Below, piece after piece: positions 32,040 to 43,702 of a stretch of DNA of 64,000 nucleotides (positions within the stretch are counted from its first letter, which is position 1; each line of letters begins with the position of its first letter). Below the pieces are notes generated by a model, which did not search any database, was not told the DNA's origin, and was given only the letters and a program-made list of their open reading frames with translations. This DNA comes from Vanessa cardui (lineage: Eukaryota > Arthropoda > Insecta > Lepidoptera > Nymphalidae). Both the position numbers and the translations under genes were made by a program. The DNA is taken from assembly GCF_905220365.1 (NCBI RefSeq), contig NC_061131.1:12561318-12625317 (forward strand). Reading direction: 5' to 3'.

Positions 32040-33396
32040 TATAGTATAGTAGTATAGTATATAATAATACTGATAAAACTTTGTATTAGTGTTTTCTGGG
32101 ATGTCCTTAACTATCCTGTACAATTTGAGGAGTACTGGAGCTAATTTCTCAATGCTCTTGTGTAGATAGTTGACACACGTCGCAGGATTTCATCGAGATG
32201 TTGACATCGCTGGATGTATAGGTATCATCTCGTCATTCTTCGATGCCTGAGGGATAAAGGAGATCAGAATTGACGTCACATTGTTCGGAATGGTGTATGC
32301 TTCTTGCCGAGTCTTGTCTAAGTATGATATCATCAATCAGTTGAGCCGTGTTCCTTGATCGACTGTTATAAATAAAAAAGTATATAATTTATTGTTTGTC
32401 GAAAGAAATACATTGTGAGGAAACCTACATGTGACCTATGAGTATTTGGCACGTGTATATCATACGTGTAATACATGCACCATATTCAGCATGTTTAAAG
32501 ATTAAAATATATATCTGATTTACTATATCTATTTTAATGCGAAAGTTGTATGTCAAATCTGTGTCGCTTTCAGGCAAATATTGCAATGAAAGAGCGCCGT
32601 AAGTGGTTGCGGACGTTGGCCACAACTGGTTGCTACGCCAGACGTCACGTGGTGTCATGTGTTGTTAGTCGGTGGAGTGATGCACCTTCGTTAACTAACT
32701 CGGGACCGATATAGATGGATCTATTTCGTTTCAATATCAAATCTGCTATATGTGTACCAGCATCGTGTACAACTCATTGCAAGAATTCCCTCTTATAGTT
32801 TCTAATAATAACCTCAAGAAATATGTGTTGTCAGCTCTCCATAGATATGTATATTTTAGTATAAGTATTATATTGTAAATATTTGTATGTGGATACATCG
32901 TTCCACCAGCTACCTTGTACTATTTTTAAGTCTCCTTTTCGATTGGATTGTATAGAAGAAATGGTTAATTAGCCTTAGGTTCACCCAGTAAGTTCTGTCT
33001 GTTTCCAATAGATAGATTACTTAACTCTATATTTTTATTTATATATATTATTATTAACAATAATAATAATAATTTTTTGAATACATTACCCATAAGTACT
33101 TATTGAAGCATCACCCCGTGTACAAGAGGCTCAAAGAAAATGTTTGAGCAAATTTATGATTACAACATTTTAAATAAAGTTTAGAAACGTTAACAAGCAT
33201 TACAAACTCGTAACTTTTTATATTCCATATATTGAAAATGACAAGATCGCTTACGGTTCTAATAATATATACCTACATATACATACAAATATATTTATAT
33301 TAATGTTAAAAGAATTTTGAAAAGTTTGATCCTTATTCGTAGATCTCAGGTATGATATCTTTTCTTGAAGAACATCTGTCTGTTACGCTTTCACGA
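32040..33396. other. Intergenic, possible decayed coding remnant
   Basis: Minus strand 32240-32370 is open for about 43 codons (contains NTAQLIDDIILRQDSA) but no family was recognised. A SINE-A scrap (cattgtgaggaaacctacat) is at 32410-32440. An acceptor/donor pair frames 25 bases at 32574-32598 (tttcag...gtaagt). Confidence 0.35.
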
Positions 33397-33578
33397 GGAG
33401 TCGAGATGGCCCAGTGGTTAAAACGCGTGCATCTTATACCGATGATTGCGGGTTCAAACCCAGGCAAGCACCGCTGATTCATGTGCTTAATTTGTCTTTA
33501 TAATTCATCTCGTGCTCAGCGGTGATGGAAAACATCGTGAGGAAACCTGCATGTGACAAATTTCATAGAAATTCTGCC
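33397..33578 (+). mobile_element. SINE-A, 5' half
   Basis: Head and B-box intact, ending after aaattctgccc. Confidence 0.85.
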
Positions 33579-34027
33579 CTTAAACGTGAGCAAAGATGCA
33601 ATCGAGTATTGGTGTTGAATAAAGATTGCGACTACGTAAAATTAAATCAGGTTTTTCTTTTATTACAACTCGCTCGAAATTGTTTTCTAGTCACTATCTT
33701 TTGTTTTCAAGATGTGCGGGGCAATGTAAAGTTCGTGGTCTTACACATACACACACAAAACGCACACACACACACATACACACTATTCCAAATATAACAG
33801 GAAAAAGTCAAATAAAAAAAAATTAACAGCAAATTGACGCGATGTCATTGGTCGAGCTTGTTAAATCTATTATATTATTGGGAAAAATTTGAACGTCAAC
33901 GAAACTGTTATCGGAATTTTGAAAGTAAAATTAAAGTGGAAATGATTGATTAAGTGCAATAGTGTTGTATTATAAATAAAGACATATTAATCATGAACTT
34001 TTAACAGTGCACAATACAACAAAATTA
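33579..34027. other. Intergenic with (CA)n tract
   Basis: An interrupted CA repeat lies at 33741-33782. Open frames across it are low-complexity. Confidence 0.6.
33871..34016 (+). repeat. Dispersed repeat, copy 2 of 2
   Basis: Partner of 13411-13556 at constant spacing with no net indel. Confidence 0.7.
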
Positions 34028-34284
34028 CAACAACAACAACAGCAGACTGTAAATTTCCCACTACTGGGTTAAGGCGTCCTCTCCGTTGGTAGAATACACA
34101 TGTGGCAGAGTTTCTATGAAATTAGACACTTGCAGGTTTCCTCACGATGTTTTCCTCCACCGCCGAGCACGAGATGGCTTATAAACACAAATTAAGTACA
34201 CGAATATTGAGTGCCATTTGTGGATTTTAATCCACAATCATTGGTTAATAAGCGCGCTCTGACCACTGGGCCATCTCGGCTCGG
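34028..34284 (-). mobile_element. SINE-A
   Basis: Minus-strand head (gagatggcccagtggtcaga) and body to the GTT tail, with a gap in the poly-gagagg region. Confidence 0.85.
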
Positions 34285-36054
34285 TTACAAAATTAGAAGG
34301 CTCTGAAATTTAAGGTAAATACCATATGCCTACGAGGTTCTAGGCAATTCTACAAACTAACTGACACGGAGTTGACCTATTTGTGTACCTGCAACTACAC
34401 TAGACTGGGCAGACTAAATACTAGGGTAGCATAAATTTATAAGCGGATAAAATGTCGGTCGGTGTACTAAGAATTCCGAGTTGCAAAGGAATTCTTCAGA
34501 AAACATATTATAACAAATAGTTGAGGAGCGTTTAAGTGTAGGCTGTGGTTACTTTAAGCCGGTTTCACATTGTATGAAATTACATTTGTTGCATTGGTGT
34601 GTACCTAGCTTCAAGCTTGAAAAATGTTAGTAATTATATCTTAACAATTTTTCATCCGTGATTTTTCCTGTGTGTGAAGAGAGTAGTTGTTGGGTTTTCT
34701 AGTCGTTTTCAATATATCTAAGACCAAAAATAAAGATGTCGTTTGAATAATTTTGAAAATGTTACCAAATAAAAATAAAACTAATAAAAAATAATAAAAT
34801 TAAATAATACAACACCAATAAGCCTAATATTTTATTACACTTTCATTATTCAACAAATATAGTAAATAGCCTATGCTTTATGTAATGTAATGAAGCATTT
34901 TCACATGCCTTAGAGTTAACTGGCAGAAATGCTTACGTATCTAGGGGAGACCCATTACCCTCATAAGTCCAGGCAATCTTGCCATCTCTTTTTATTTCTT
35001 TCTATATCTTTTTATTGCACACGACATTAAATAATATTATTTAGTAATGTTTTTGTTATTGATTTTATTCACGCGCGGGTTTTAATAACAATTTCGTCTT
35101 CGTTCCAAAAAGATGTCTCGCGAAATCTGTTTTTATTGATAATATTCAATTACAGTATTAAAATTATTTCAGATTTATTAAAATTAAACATACCCACGTG
35201 ACATAGTCTAAATTCCTTTATTTGAATGTTACAACACAATGTTTAGCGCAATAATTAAATTCTGTTTCAATTTAAGTAATAATTCGATTGTCATTTGTTT
35301 TAGATTATTATTCCACCAAAAAAATTGTACCTACAGTAAAACTAGAACATATACTAAATAATCTACTACGCAATATAATACATTATATTCATAACACATA
35401 AATTTATATAAATATAAAGCGAAAATGTTGGTAAATTTTATTTTTAATATAAAAGAAAACTATCATACGTTCTTGAGTCATTTCATATTATTATCATATG
35501 ATGTTATCAGCGTAGATAGCTTAGTGTATACGAAAACCGAATACCATTTTATATGTAAATATCAAGACTATTTAGTATGTATACTAAATATATTTCGAAA
35601 GGAACGCAAAAAGAATACGAAATTACTGTTTTTTTTTTAACCTCAATCTTAAGATTTCACGTAAAAAGTGTTATGATGTCTTTTTACGACTGGAATTATA
35701 CACTTTTTCCTCATTTTATTTCAGTATTCACACTGGCTCACTTACCAGAAACAGAGTATTACAAAGTGTTGCTGTTTTACAGTGGAATAGAAGATTAGTT
35801 AAGTAAGCCTGTAAATGTACTATTTGGGTTAAAAAGGAGAATGGTTTGGCTTGGTAAAAATATTTTACAAATTTTCACCAGACTCTTGACGTGTACATCA
35901 TATTATGATACTAATTATGAACATCAATTATTATTAAGCATATAAACGACTTTGCTTTCTTTCTGTGATGGCGTAATATCTTAAGAGCAGATTTCGCGCG
36001 CATTGATGATAAAAAAACATAACAGCGCGATTTTTAAAGTATTTTCTGTCTCGT
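34285..36054. other. Intergenic, no recognised gene
   Basis: Long A+T-rich stretch. Open frames at 35425-35640 and 35577-35798 lack recognisable domains. At 35725-35800 there is a possible scrap of element C (cactggctcac, tgctgttttacagtgg). Confidence 0.5.
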
Positions 36055-36235
36055 ATAATCACTCCGTGGAATCAGCTTTCACGAGTGACTTGCCCGACCT
36101 TACCGAAGCCTACACATTTCTTAAGTACTGGCGAGGGACCTGCATGCTCCCCGATATTGCAGATGGTTCATTGGGTGGTAATCACTTTCCATCAGGTGTC
36201 TCCTGCTCGTGTACCTTCAATATCACAGTAAAATA
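36055..36235 (+). mobile_element. LINE RT C-terminal fragment with 3' UTR, frameshifted
   Basis: The reading WNQLSRVT then, after a frameshift, AYTFLK resembles the end of a lepidopteran LINE polyprotein. A 3' UTR with gtggtaatcactttccatca follows. Confidence 0.5.
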
Positions 36236-36568
36236 AAACAATTTTTATACATTTCTTCAGCGCCAGCTATCTATGGGCGTAGGATGCTCTTCTATTAGGT
36301 GATCCATGTGCTCGTCTGGCTTATTAAAATGAATCAAAGAAATAAATCCGAGCCTTTAATCTTCAAATTGGAACACATAATTGCACTTATCATTGTACAA
36401 GAGAATGCTTACGAAGCATTATAACCAACAAGAGCGTTATTAATAACTTGCAAACCGAAACTAAAAATAACCAATTACTATTTATTAAAAACAGAGCGTA
36501 ATAAGCTATATCGATCAGATAAACCAATTTTATTTATATCACGATAATATTTTACATGTAATATATAT
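36236..36568. other. Intergenic, no recognised gene
   Basis: Nothing recognised beyond a short tail of the preceding repeat. Confidence 0.5.
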
Positions 36569-36830
36569 GTTACTGAAGAAGCTCGGACTACGGTAAATAC
36601 TAAGATTATCCAGTAAAACCTAAGAATTACCAATACTTAATGGCAAATGTCTAAAAGGATTGCGTTTCTAATAACCTAACCTAACATATACTGAAATCGA
36701 ATGATAAGGGCTCGAAAAACACGTCTCTTTTTCAGAAATACTTACATTTACCAACTCATGTTTGTAAAACTTAACTTAAGACTTACTCTTAAATCTTAAG
36801 ATTTACCGTAGTTCGAGCTTTTACAGCAAC
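36569..36830. mobile_element. MITE-like element with 39-bp terminal inverted repeats
   Basis: Left end gttactgaagaagctcggac and right end gttcgagcttttacagcaac are reverse complements with a few differences, continuing through ctacggtaaat and aagatt. The interior is 184 bp and non-coding. atatat flanks both sides. Confidence 0.75.
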
Positions 36831-37288
36831 ACATATATTGCTAAAATAGACTATAAATCATGTTCCAATATTTGAGGGATACCGAAATACATCATAATAA
36901 TAATCTAGCGATGTCGAACGATGCCATCGGAAAAAAGTAGTTAAGAGTTATTCCCGTCACGCGCGATGTCGCTCCATTTTTCTGATCCTCAAATACGCGT
37001 CCTTATTATTTCTGCGTTGTAAGAAATCAAAATGAAGGTGTCGTAATAGCCTTGGGGCTGATCACGGGCACCCCAAATTATCTCAGATCTTTGATCTCAT
37101 TTTTATATACATTCAATTCGTTTTCCAATAAAATTACTTTCATTAATGTTTACACGAATTTTAGTTATAGAAGGATGTCTGATATGCTATTATTGAATAG
37201 ATGTTCAATAATATTAAAACAAAAACTAAGCGAATCTTGTTTTATTTCGTACTCAAATTCGACTGCGCTGTACATTGCCCTTTCAAAA
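36831..37288. other. Intergenic, no recognised gene
   Basis: Nothing recognised. The 113-codon open frame at 37052-37393 runs into the SINE and is not a gene. Confidence 0.5.
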
Positions 37289-37525
37289 TTGACGACCTCC
37301 GTGGTCGAGTGGTGTGAACACCGGTTTTCATGGGTACGCTACTCTGAGGTCCCGGGATCGATTCCCGGCCGAGTCGATGTAGATTACCATTAGTTTTCTA
37401 TGTTGTCTTGGGTCTGGGTGTTTGTGGTACCGTCATTACTTCTGATTTCCATAACACAAGTACTTCAGCTACTTACATTGGGATCAGAGTAATGTATGTG
37501 ATGTTGTCTCATATTTATTTATTTA
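37289..37525 (+). mobile_element. SINE-B
   Basis: Full-length copy, head gacctccgtggtcgagtggt and B-box ggatcgattcc, tail of ATTT units. Confidence 0.85.
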
Positions 37526-37631
37526 TAGAATTTGCAAGAAAATAAATATGACGGCCCAAAGGCTTACTTGAACGTAGGTAGATTTCCCGCCACCATTAAT
37601 TAGTCCCTTATCACATATAAAAAAAAAATGT

Positions 37632-38085
37632 AAGTATTCTTTATTCAAGTAGCTTCTTAAACTTACTTATGAATCGTTGTACAGAAAGAAATTTTTTTCG
37701 TAAATCAATATTTAGTAGGTAGTTGTTCATTGTAAAAAAAAAAGTATCATTGTAATCTAATACAAATATATACCATAAATCATACAAACTATATTTTATG
37801 TACATACAATATACTCGTATACTAGAAAGTATACTTGTTACTAAATTGAAGTTGAGAAGTGAATTTATGAAAAATAAATTAACATAAACAAATTAGCGTA
37901 AATATTATAACAACATATGTTACTGTTACGTTATAAGAAAGTATTGACATACCTCATTCATCCAAGCTACGTATGGTATATAAAAGCATTACACATTCTT
38001 ATTGATTGTTAAATTAAACACTATCGGTTTGGTAAAGAAAGTAGCCTGTTCTTAGAAGAACGCGCGAATGAAACTCAGCGAGACT
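37632..38085 (-). mobile_element. LINE 3' UTR pieces
   Basis: Two minus-strand LINE ends: 37632-37680 (ttctttattcaagtagcttc) and 37965-38085 (gcattacac.. ttattgattgttaaattaaa, gaagaacgcgcgaatgaaac), the second like the UTR of the copy at 4661-5355. Sequence between them is unassigned. Confidence 0.5.
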
Positions 38086-38099
38086 AATTTGTAACATAA

Positions 38100-38376
38100 C
38101 TAGCGACCCGCCCCGGCTTCGCGTGGGTACAATGCTGATACTAAATATACTTCAGAATGTATTTATTTATGACATAACATTAGGAACTTCTAAAACTATC
38201 AGTATTTCTTTACTATATCGTCCATGTATTATACAACTATAATACACTAAAACTTTCCTCTTGAATATCTCTACCTATTAAAAAATCCCGCATCCAAATT
38301 CGCTGTATTATTTTAAAGATCTAAGAACACATAGAGCAGACAGAGGTAAGCGACTTTGTTTTATACTGTGTAATGA
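38100..38376 (-). mobile_element. Helitron H2
   Basis: Minus strand starts TCATTACACAGTATAAAACA after an A and ends gaagccggggcgggtcgCTAG. Complete and close to consensus. Confidence 0.8.
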
Positions 38377-38702
38377 TTATGAAGAGACATTGTATTGATA
38401 AAAAAAATTAAATATATACACCATTTAACACGCTTAGTCTCCATATTATGTAAATAGTTTTCAGTCCCCGTCGAGTCCGCCGTATTTTATTGTAAAGATA
38501 CATCTCGCTTGTGCTGTGGTTACTAATGTACAAGGGTTTTGGAGGATTCAATAACTTTTCAGGAAAGTATCTTAGGAAACATATGGGAGGGGCGTTGTTG
38601 TTATGTTAAAACAAACTTCACTTGTAACATTTGTATTCCTTGGCTCGTTTGTGAATTAATGTTACTGATAGTCACGCGTGTAGTCGCGGGAATGTTAAGG
38701 TT
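38377..38702. other. Intergenic, no recognised gene
   Basis: Nothing recognised. Confidence 0.5.
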
Positions 38703-39387
38703 AATACATATAATAAAATTGGAGTGTCTGTTTGTAATATTAAAATAGTATCCTACTACTATTATAAAGGCGAAAGTTTGTATGTATGGATGTATGGATG
38801 TTTGTTACTCTTTCACGTAAAAACTACTGAATGGATTTGAATGAAACTTTACCATAATATAGCTTATACATCAGAATAACACATAGGCTACAATTTTTGA
38901 GGTTTCTAATGTGAGGTCGTAAAAAACACATTTTTTGCGCTTACATTGCAAACGCTGACTGAATCCTACAAGATAGATCAAAATAATGTACTACAGTATT
39001 GTACAACTTAAAAATGTCTACAAAAAAGTCCGTGATGGTATATGTTTATCTCTTAGGAATAACCCACAATAACCATTTTTTATCCTTTACTTTGTACGAG
39101 AAATAATGACTTATTTACGAAGCGATTTTAAGCGATTACTAGACTAGACGGGACGAATCTGAAGTCCACGCGAACGAAGTCGCGGGCAAAAGCTAGTATA
39201 TAATATTACTCAATGCATATACACGGTACGTATACCAAAATAACATTTTTTACAATTTTTTGTCTATCTGTCGGTTTGTTTAGATAAATTATCATTTATT
39301 ATCATTTATCATTAAGAAGGAGTAACAAAGGCTACAATATTTTTTTTTGTTAAATTCAAACGTGTACAAGGTCTCGGGCTCAGCTAG
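38703..39387 (+). mobile_element. Helitron H1 interrupted by another Helitron
   Basis: H1 text runs from 38703 to 38750 (aattggagtgtctgtttgta), is broken by an H3 element, and resumes at 39197 (actcaatgcatatacacggt) to end gggctcagCTAG before a T. Confidence 0.8.
38751..39196 (+). mobile_element. Helitron H3 nested in H1
   Basis: Starts TCCTACTACTATTATAAAGG after an A and ends cgcgggcaaaagCTAG before a T. It sits exactly at an A|T step of the H1 host copy. No helicase gene. Confidence 0.85.
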
Positions 39388-39399
39388 TTAAACAAATGT

Positions 39400-39770
39400 A
39401 ATTTCAGTAGTTCGGGATGGCCAAAATAATATTATCGTTTTACAATGATGCTTCAATGTCTCTATCTTTTTTTAGAATGCCCCACGCTATAGTCCAATTG
39501 TTTTATAATGACAGCTCAATCATATTTAAAATAAGAAATAGTGTTAGATGCCAGTATTAAATGCTATGCCATATAAAATAATATTAATTACAGTTTTACA
39601 AATTATTGATCAATTAATTACAATAATAATTGTTATTAAATATAATAAAGTAAATTCAATAGCTCCTGCTATATTAGTAATATGCAATAATAATGTGATA
39701 TAAATTATGATATAGAATCAAATGTCATAAAACCGTATTGAAGGCTAAGGTTACTCTCGTAACACAATAT
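39400..39770 (+). repeat. Unnamed dispersed repeat, copy 1
   Basis: Shares ggccaaaataatattatcgt, ccagtattaaatgctatgcc and gaaggctaaggttactctcg with 55698-55957, which lies in the opposite orientation and lacks two blocks of about 50-60 bases. Confidence 0.75.
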
Positions 39771-40389
39771 ATTAGTGATTCGCACGAGACTTTGAGTTTA
39801 TTCAACAGATTTTTGCAAATTTCGAAACTTTTGACTGATTTTGTTTCGACTTAATTTCATTGTAAGGTCACGATATATTTTCGGACATTTAAGGCTAAAA
39901 TTAATTGTTGGTTAATTCGTAACAATTTTGTAAGTTGCAATTAAGTATTATTTTTAATATTGGATACATCTAAAACTCTTCACACAACAACACAATATAT
40001 ATTAGTTTCATGTAAAAATATTAATAATTTCTTATATCATCAGTATATACACTGTAGTTGTGATAGTATCAGGTAACTCATTTGCCAGTCCACTCACCTC
40101 TCTTAAAATAAGAAAAATATTTAAAAATAAAATGAAAAGCGAAACACTGTTTTCTCGCGATGGTGTTGAAAACTTCTATGTAACATGATATATTACAGTT
40201 TAATTATAAATAATTTTGTAAAATATAAATATTACTTTTTAAAAGCATCGGGTTACTAATGAGGATACAAATGTTTATTTGTATAACTATGTTTCACTCA
40301 TTTTGGCATCAACGTGGATAACTATTGTGAGCATTATATTATGAACATGACGTATTTCATTCGTGAAATGTCAAAATATACATAAGTTG
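39771..40389. other. Intergenic, no recognised gene
   Basis: Nothing recognised. Confidence 0.5.
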
Positions 40390-40449
40390 ATATAGTACAC
40401 AACTTAGATTTTGCCGATGCTACATGTATTTAAGTCGTGTCGTACTATA
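40390..40449. mobile_element. Terminal-repeat-only relic of the 22884 MITE family
   Basis: Left tatagtacacaacttagat and right cgatgctacatgtatt..gtcgtgtcgtactata are the two ends of the MITE at 22884-23187 with almost no interior. Confidence 0.5.
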
Positions 40450-40791
40450 CCTTAATCTGAGGCGTGTGTTCTTCTAAGTTTTATATTGATTATAATCAAT
40501 ATCACAATACTTTATGACATTATACGATCATTTCTGCGAGGATTCTTTAATCTGTTCCAACATAAATTTATATTTTAAATAGCTTTAGTTTAGATAGTTG
40601 CTTGTTAAATCAAAAACTGGCTTTTAAAGTAGCTTTACATTTAATTTGACACTTTAACAAGCCTAAAGAATAATTTGATTTCGATTTTGGATTTAGGTAT
40701 TAATATTATATGTGCGAAACTCTGCCTACCTCCGAGATTAAGCCGCTGAATCCATTTAGATGAAATTTTCTGCCCTGCATACTTTGAGTAA
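40450..40791. other. Intergenic, no recognised gene
   Basis: Nothing recognised. Confidence 0.5.
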
Positions 40792-41089
40792 GAGCTGAGA
40801 TGGCCCAGTGGTTAGAACGCGTGCATCTTAACCGATGATTGCAACTTCAAGCCCAGGCAAGCACCACTATATATATGTGCTTAATTTGTGTTTATAATTC
40901 ATCTCGTGCTCGGCGGTGAAGAAGAACATCGTGAGGAATACCGCAATTGTTTCTAATTTCATCGAAATTCAGCTGCATGTGCATTCCACCAACCTGCATT
41001 GGAACAGCGTGGTGGAATATGTTCCAAACCCTCTCCTTAATGGAAGAGGAGGCCTTGTCCCAGCAGTGGGATATTTACAGGCTGTTACT
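40792..41089 (+). mobile_element. SINE-A
   Basis: Full length; head gagatggcccagtggttaga. The B-box has changed to acttcaagccc. Confidence 0.9.
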
Positions 41090-41381
41090 TTACTTTTTTA
41101 CTTTACTATATTTTGAGTCCCGGAAAAGGTCACTATATTTAATTTACCCTTGAGGGTGTAAAATGCTAGATAATTGTAATGTTTTATAGATTTCGCCCGG
41201 ACTTAGCTAGTAGTTGATACTTAAATTATTTAATTTAGTTTTCAGTAACATATGTGTGATGTTTATTCTTCATATATTACATATAATACTTATATAGTAA
41301 TATTAGTTGGTCAGTATAAACAAACCATCCTGATAGTGGGTGGACTGTACAAACCTCACTCTTGTAATTAAACATCAATAG

Positions 41382-41651
41382 TTTTTTTTTATGGAGTAGG
41401 TTGGCGGACGAGCATATGGCCACCTGATGGTAAGTGGTCACCATCACCCATAGACAATGACGCTGTAAGAAATATTAACTATTCTTTACAACGTCAATGC
41501 GCCACCAACCTTGGGAACTAAGATGCTATGTACCTTGTGCCTGTAGTTACACTGGCTCACTCACCCTTCAAACCGGAAAACAACAATACGCAGTATTGTT
41601 GTTAAGCGGTAGAATATCTGACGAGTGGGTGGTTCCTAACCAGGCGGGCTA
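41382..41651 (+). mobile_element. Element C
   Basis: Nearly complete copy from the T-run and ggttggcggacgagcatatg to gagtgggtggttcctaacca. Confidence 0.85.
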
Positions 41652-41913
41652 AATGTAATTACTAAATGTAAATTGAAATACTGCACATAACATCGAGTAT
41701 ATCAATATTTACTCGATACTAAATATGTATCGAGTACATCAAACTAATATACTCATACTTTTGTATTTATATTTTTTGTTTTTCACGCTTTAACGGACGG
41801 ATTGGATACTTTGGGATACATTGGGATACTTTTTATCTGCAACCGATACTTTCAAATTCGACGCGGCAAAACGATGGCTATATTTGCCTAAATTAATAAA
41901 AATCGAATTATTT

Positions 41914-42115
41914 GACGATCCGTGGACGAGTGGTGTGTACAGCGATTCCCAGACGAGTCGATGTAGATTATCATTACTTTTCTATGTTGTCTTGTGTCTG
42001 GGTGTTTGTGGTACCGTCGTTACTTCTGATTTTCCGTAACGCTAGTGGTTTAGCTACTTACATTGGGATCAGAGTAATGTATGTGATGTTGTCTCATATT
42101 TATTTATTATTATAT
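41914..42115 (+). mobile_element. SINE-B with internal deletion
   Basis: The head joins directly from ggacgagtggtgtgtaca to cgattccca, removing the segment between the A- and B-box. The body is intact. Confidence 0.75.
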
Positions 42116-42463
42116 TATTATTATTTATTTTGTAAACGAATACTTTTTATCATAAACATTTTGTGCAAAAATACAATATATATATACTTTTTAGTGTAGC
42201 ATAAATATTTCGTTGGAATCTCTTATTACTTGGAAAAACGAACATTCTTAAGTTTTCATGTATCAGACTTTACGAACATTATCTCCAGATTAGTGCACAA
42301 ATATAAGCACTTAATCCGTGCACCAGCTAGTTCTTAACGAAGAGAAGCTCCAACGACTCGTTCACACCGGAGTTTTTTCTCTCAAGCTTCTAAATGGCAT
42401 ATATTTTACATTCGGTAATGCAGTTACAAAAATGTTTATATTTATTTATTTATAATGCCAAAC
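42116..42463. other. Intergenic, no recognised gene
   Basis: Nothing recognised. Confidence 0.5.
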
Positions 42464-42711
42464 ATTACAGTACTGAAATAAAACTAGTTTTAACGGATTT
42501 AAATCGCGCTTATTAATTATTTTTATCATCCCGACGTTTCGAGCACTTTACAGCGTTCGTGGTCACGGGTAGACTGAGGTGACATTTGTTTATTTGAAGT
42601 ACAAAAGAAATATTATTTACAACTACCGCCAAATCGTTGGCGGTTGTAGTAGTTGTAGTAGTTGTAACGCGATTTAAATCCGTTAAAACTAGTTTTATTT
42701 CAATGTGTAAT
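42464..42711. mobile_element. MITE with 34-bp perfect terminal inverted repeats
   Basis: Arms 42475-42508 and 42668-42701 are exact reverse complements (contain aaaactagttttaacggatt). Similarity continues imperfectly to attaca at both outer ends. The interior has gacgtttcgagcactttaca and a GTAGTT triplet run at 42644-42666. I recall this repeat as common in Lepidoptera; superfamily unknown to me. Confidence 0.85.
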
Positions 42712-43138
42712 AATCGCGAAAATCTAAGACAACATTACATTAGGACTGTGTCCCAATTCGATATTACAGAACGTTAAACAAAACCTTTTATAATATGTAT
42801 CTGTGTTATAAAATAATACTATCTAAGTTGTATATGATATATTCCAATCAGCAATTATTGTGAGTTCACTCAGGCTGCAAACAAAACAAATCTACTCTGC
42901 CTGCTATCACATTGAGAGTACGTAACGTGCGCGTCAGTGGTGCTTCCTCGAGCAACTTGGTTCGCCCGGTGGGCACCGCTAGCAACGACGGTCGAATATG
43001 AAGATGTGGGAAGCGCCCACATGCCCCTTCTCCTTTTGAATAATACATAGTTTGATTAGTCGTATTCCACGATGCTGGGTAGAAAATATATGTGGCAAAA
43101 AGTCGTCAGACATAAAGAAGATTTCCTTTCGAAGTAAT
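42712..43138. other. Intergenic with G+C-richer patch
   Basis: 42880-43030 is unusually G+C-rich for this window and open on the minus strand for 60 codons (42866-43048), without a recognised domain. The stretch 43060-43110 looks like a decayed minus-strand SINE-A scrap. Confidence 0.4.
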
Positions 43139-43412
43139 TGGTGGTAGGGCTTTTTGCCTGTTTGGGTACCACCCACTCATTAGATATTCTACCACCAATC
43201 AGCTATACTTGGTGTTGTTTTCCGGTTTAAGGGTCAGTGAACTAGTGTAAGTACAGGCACAAGGGACATAACTTAGCTCTCAAGGTTGGTCATACATTGG
43301 GATAATGTTAGGAATGGTAATTATTTCTTACAGCGCTACTATCTATAAGCGGTGGTGACTATATACCATGAGGTAGTCCATTTTCTCGTCAGCCTACCCA
43401 TCACATAAAAAA
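43139..43412 (-). mobile_element. Element C, diverged
   Basis: Reverse complement keeps tatgtcccttgtgcctgtac-like text, caaccttg, and tggtatatagtcaccac. Both ends are present. Confidence 0.75.
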
Positions 43413-43450
43413 ATATCAAGGACAATAATGAATGCAAATGTATGTCCACT

Positions 43451-43508
43451 TCAAAATCAAAAATAATAAAAAACTTTATTAAGCTAGCTTTTGAATCGTC
43501 ATTTTATA
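43451..43508 (-). mobile_element. LINE-L1 extreme 3' end
   Basis: Only aataaaaaactttattaagc and gcttttgaatcgtcatttta remain. Confidence 0.55.
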
Positions 43509-43514
43509 AAACTA

Positions 43515-43702
43515 CATATAACTAAGCATACATTCGGATTTTGAACCGATTTTTTTAATAGATAGATTGATTCAAGGTGAAGCTTTATATGTATGATATA
43601 TGTACAATATAGTAAAGATACAATGTAAGTAATTTTTATATATGTAATTTCAATATATCTAGAATCAGAATTTCACTCATGCGAAGCTGGTCCGGTCGCT
43701 AG
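43515..43702 (+). mobile_element. Helitron H2, 5' end missing
   Basis: Ends gcgaagctggtccggtcgCT AG before a T. The first third of the family is absent. Confidence 0.65.

Noticed and set aside
36708..36725. Telomeric TTAGG repeat (cctaacctaac near 36680)
   Set aside because: Only two units inside a MITE; chance.
37052..37393. 113-codon open frame as a gene
   Set aside because: Its last third is SINE-B sequence and the rest has no recognisable coding pattern.
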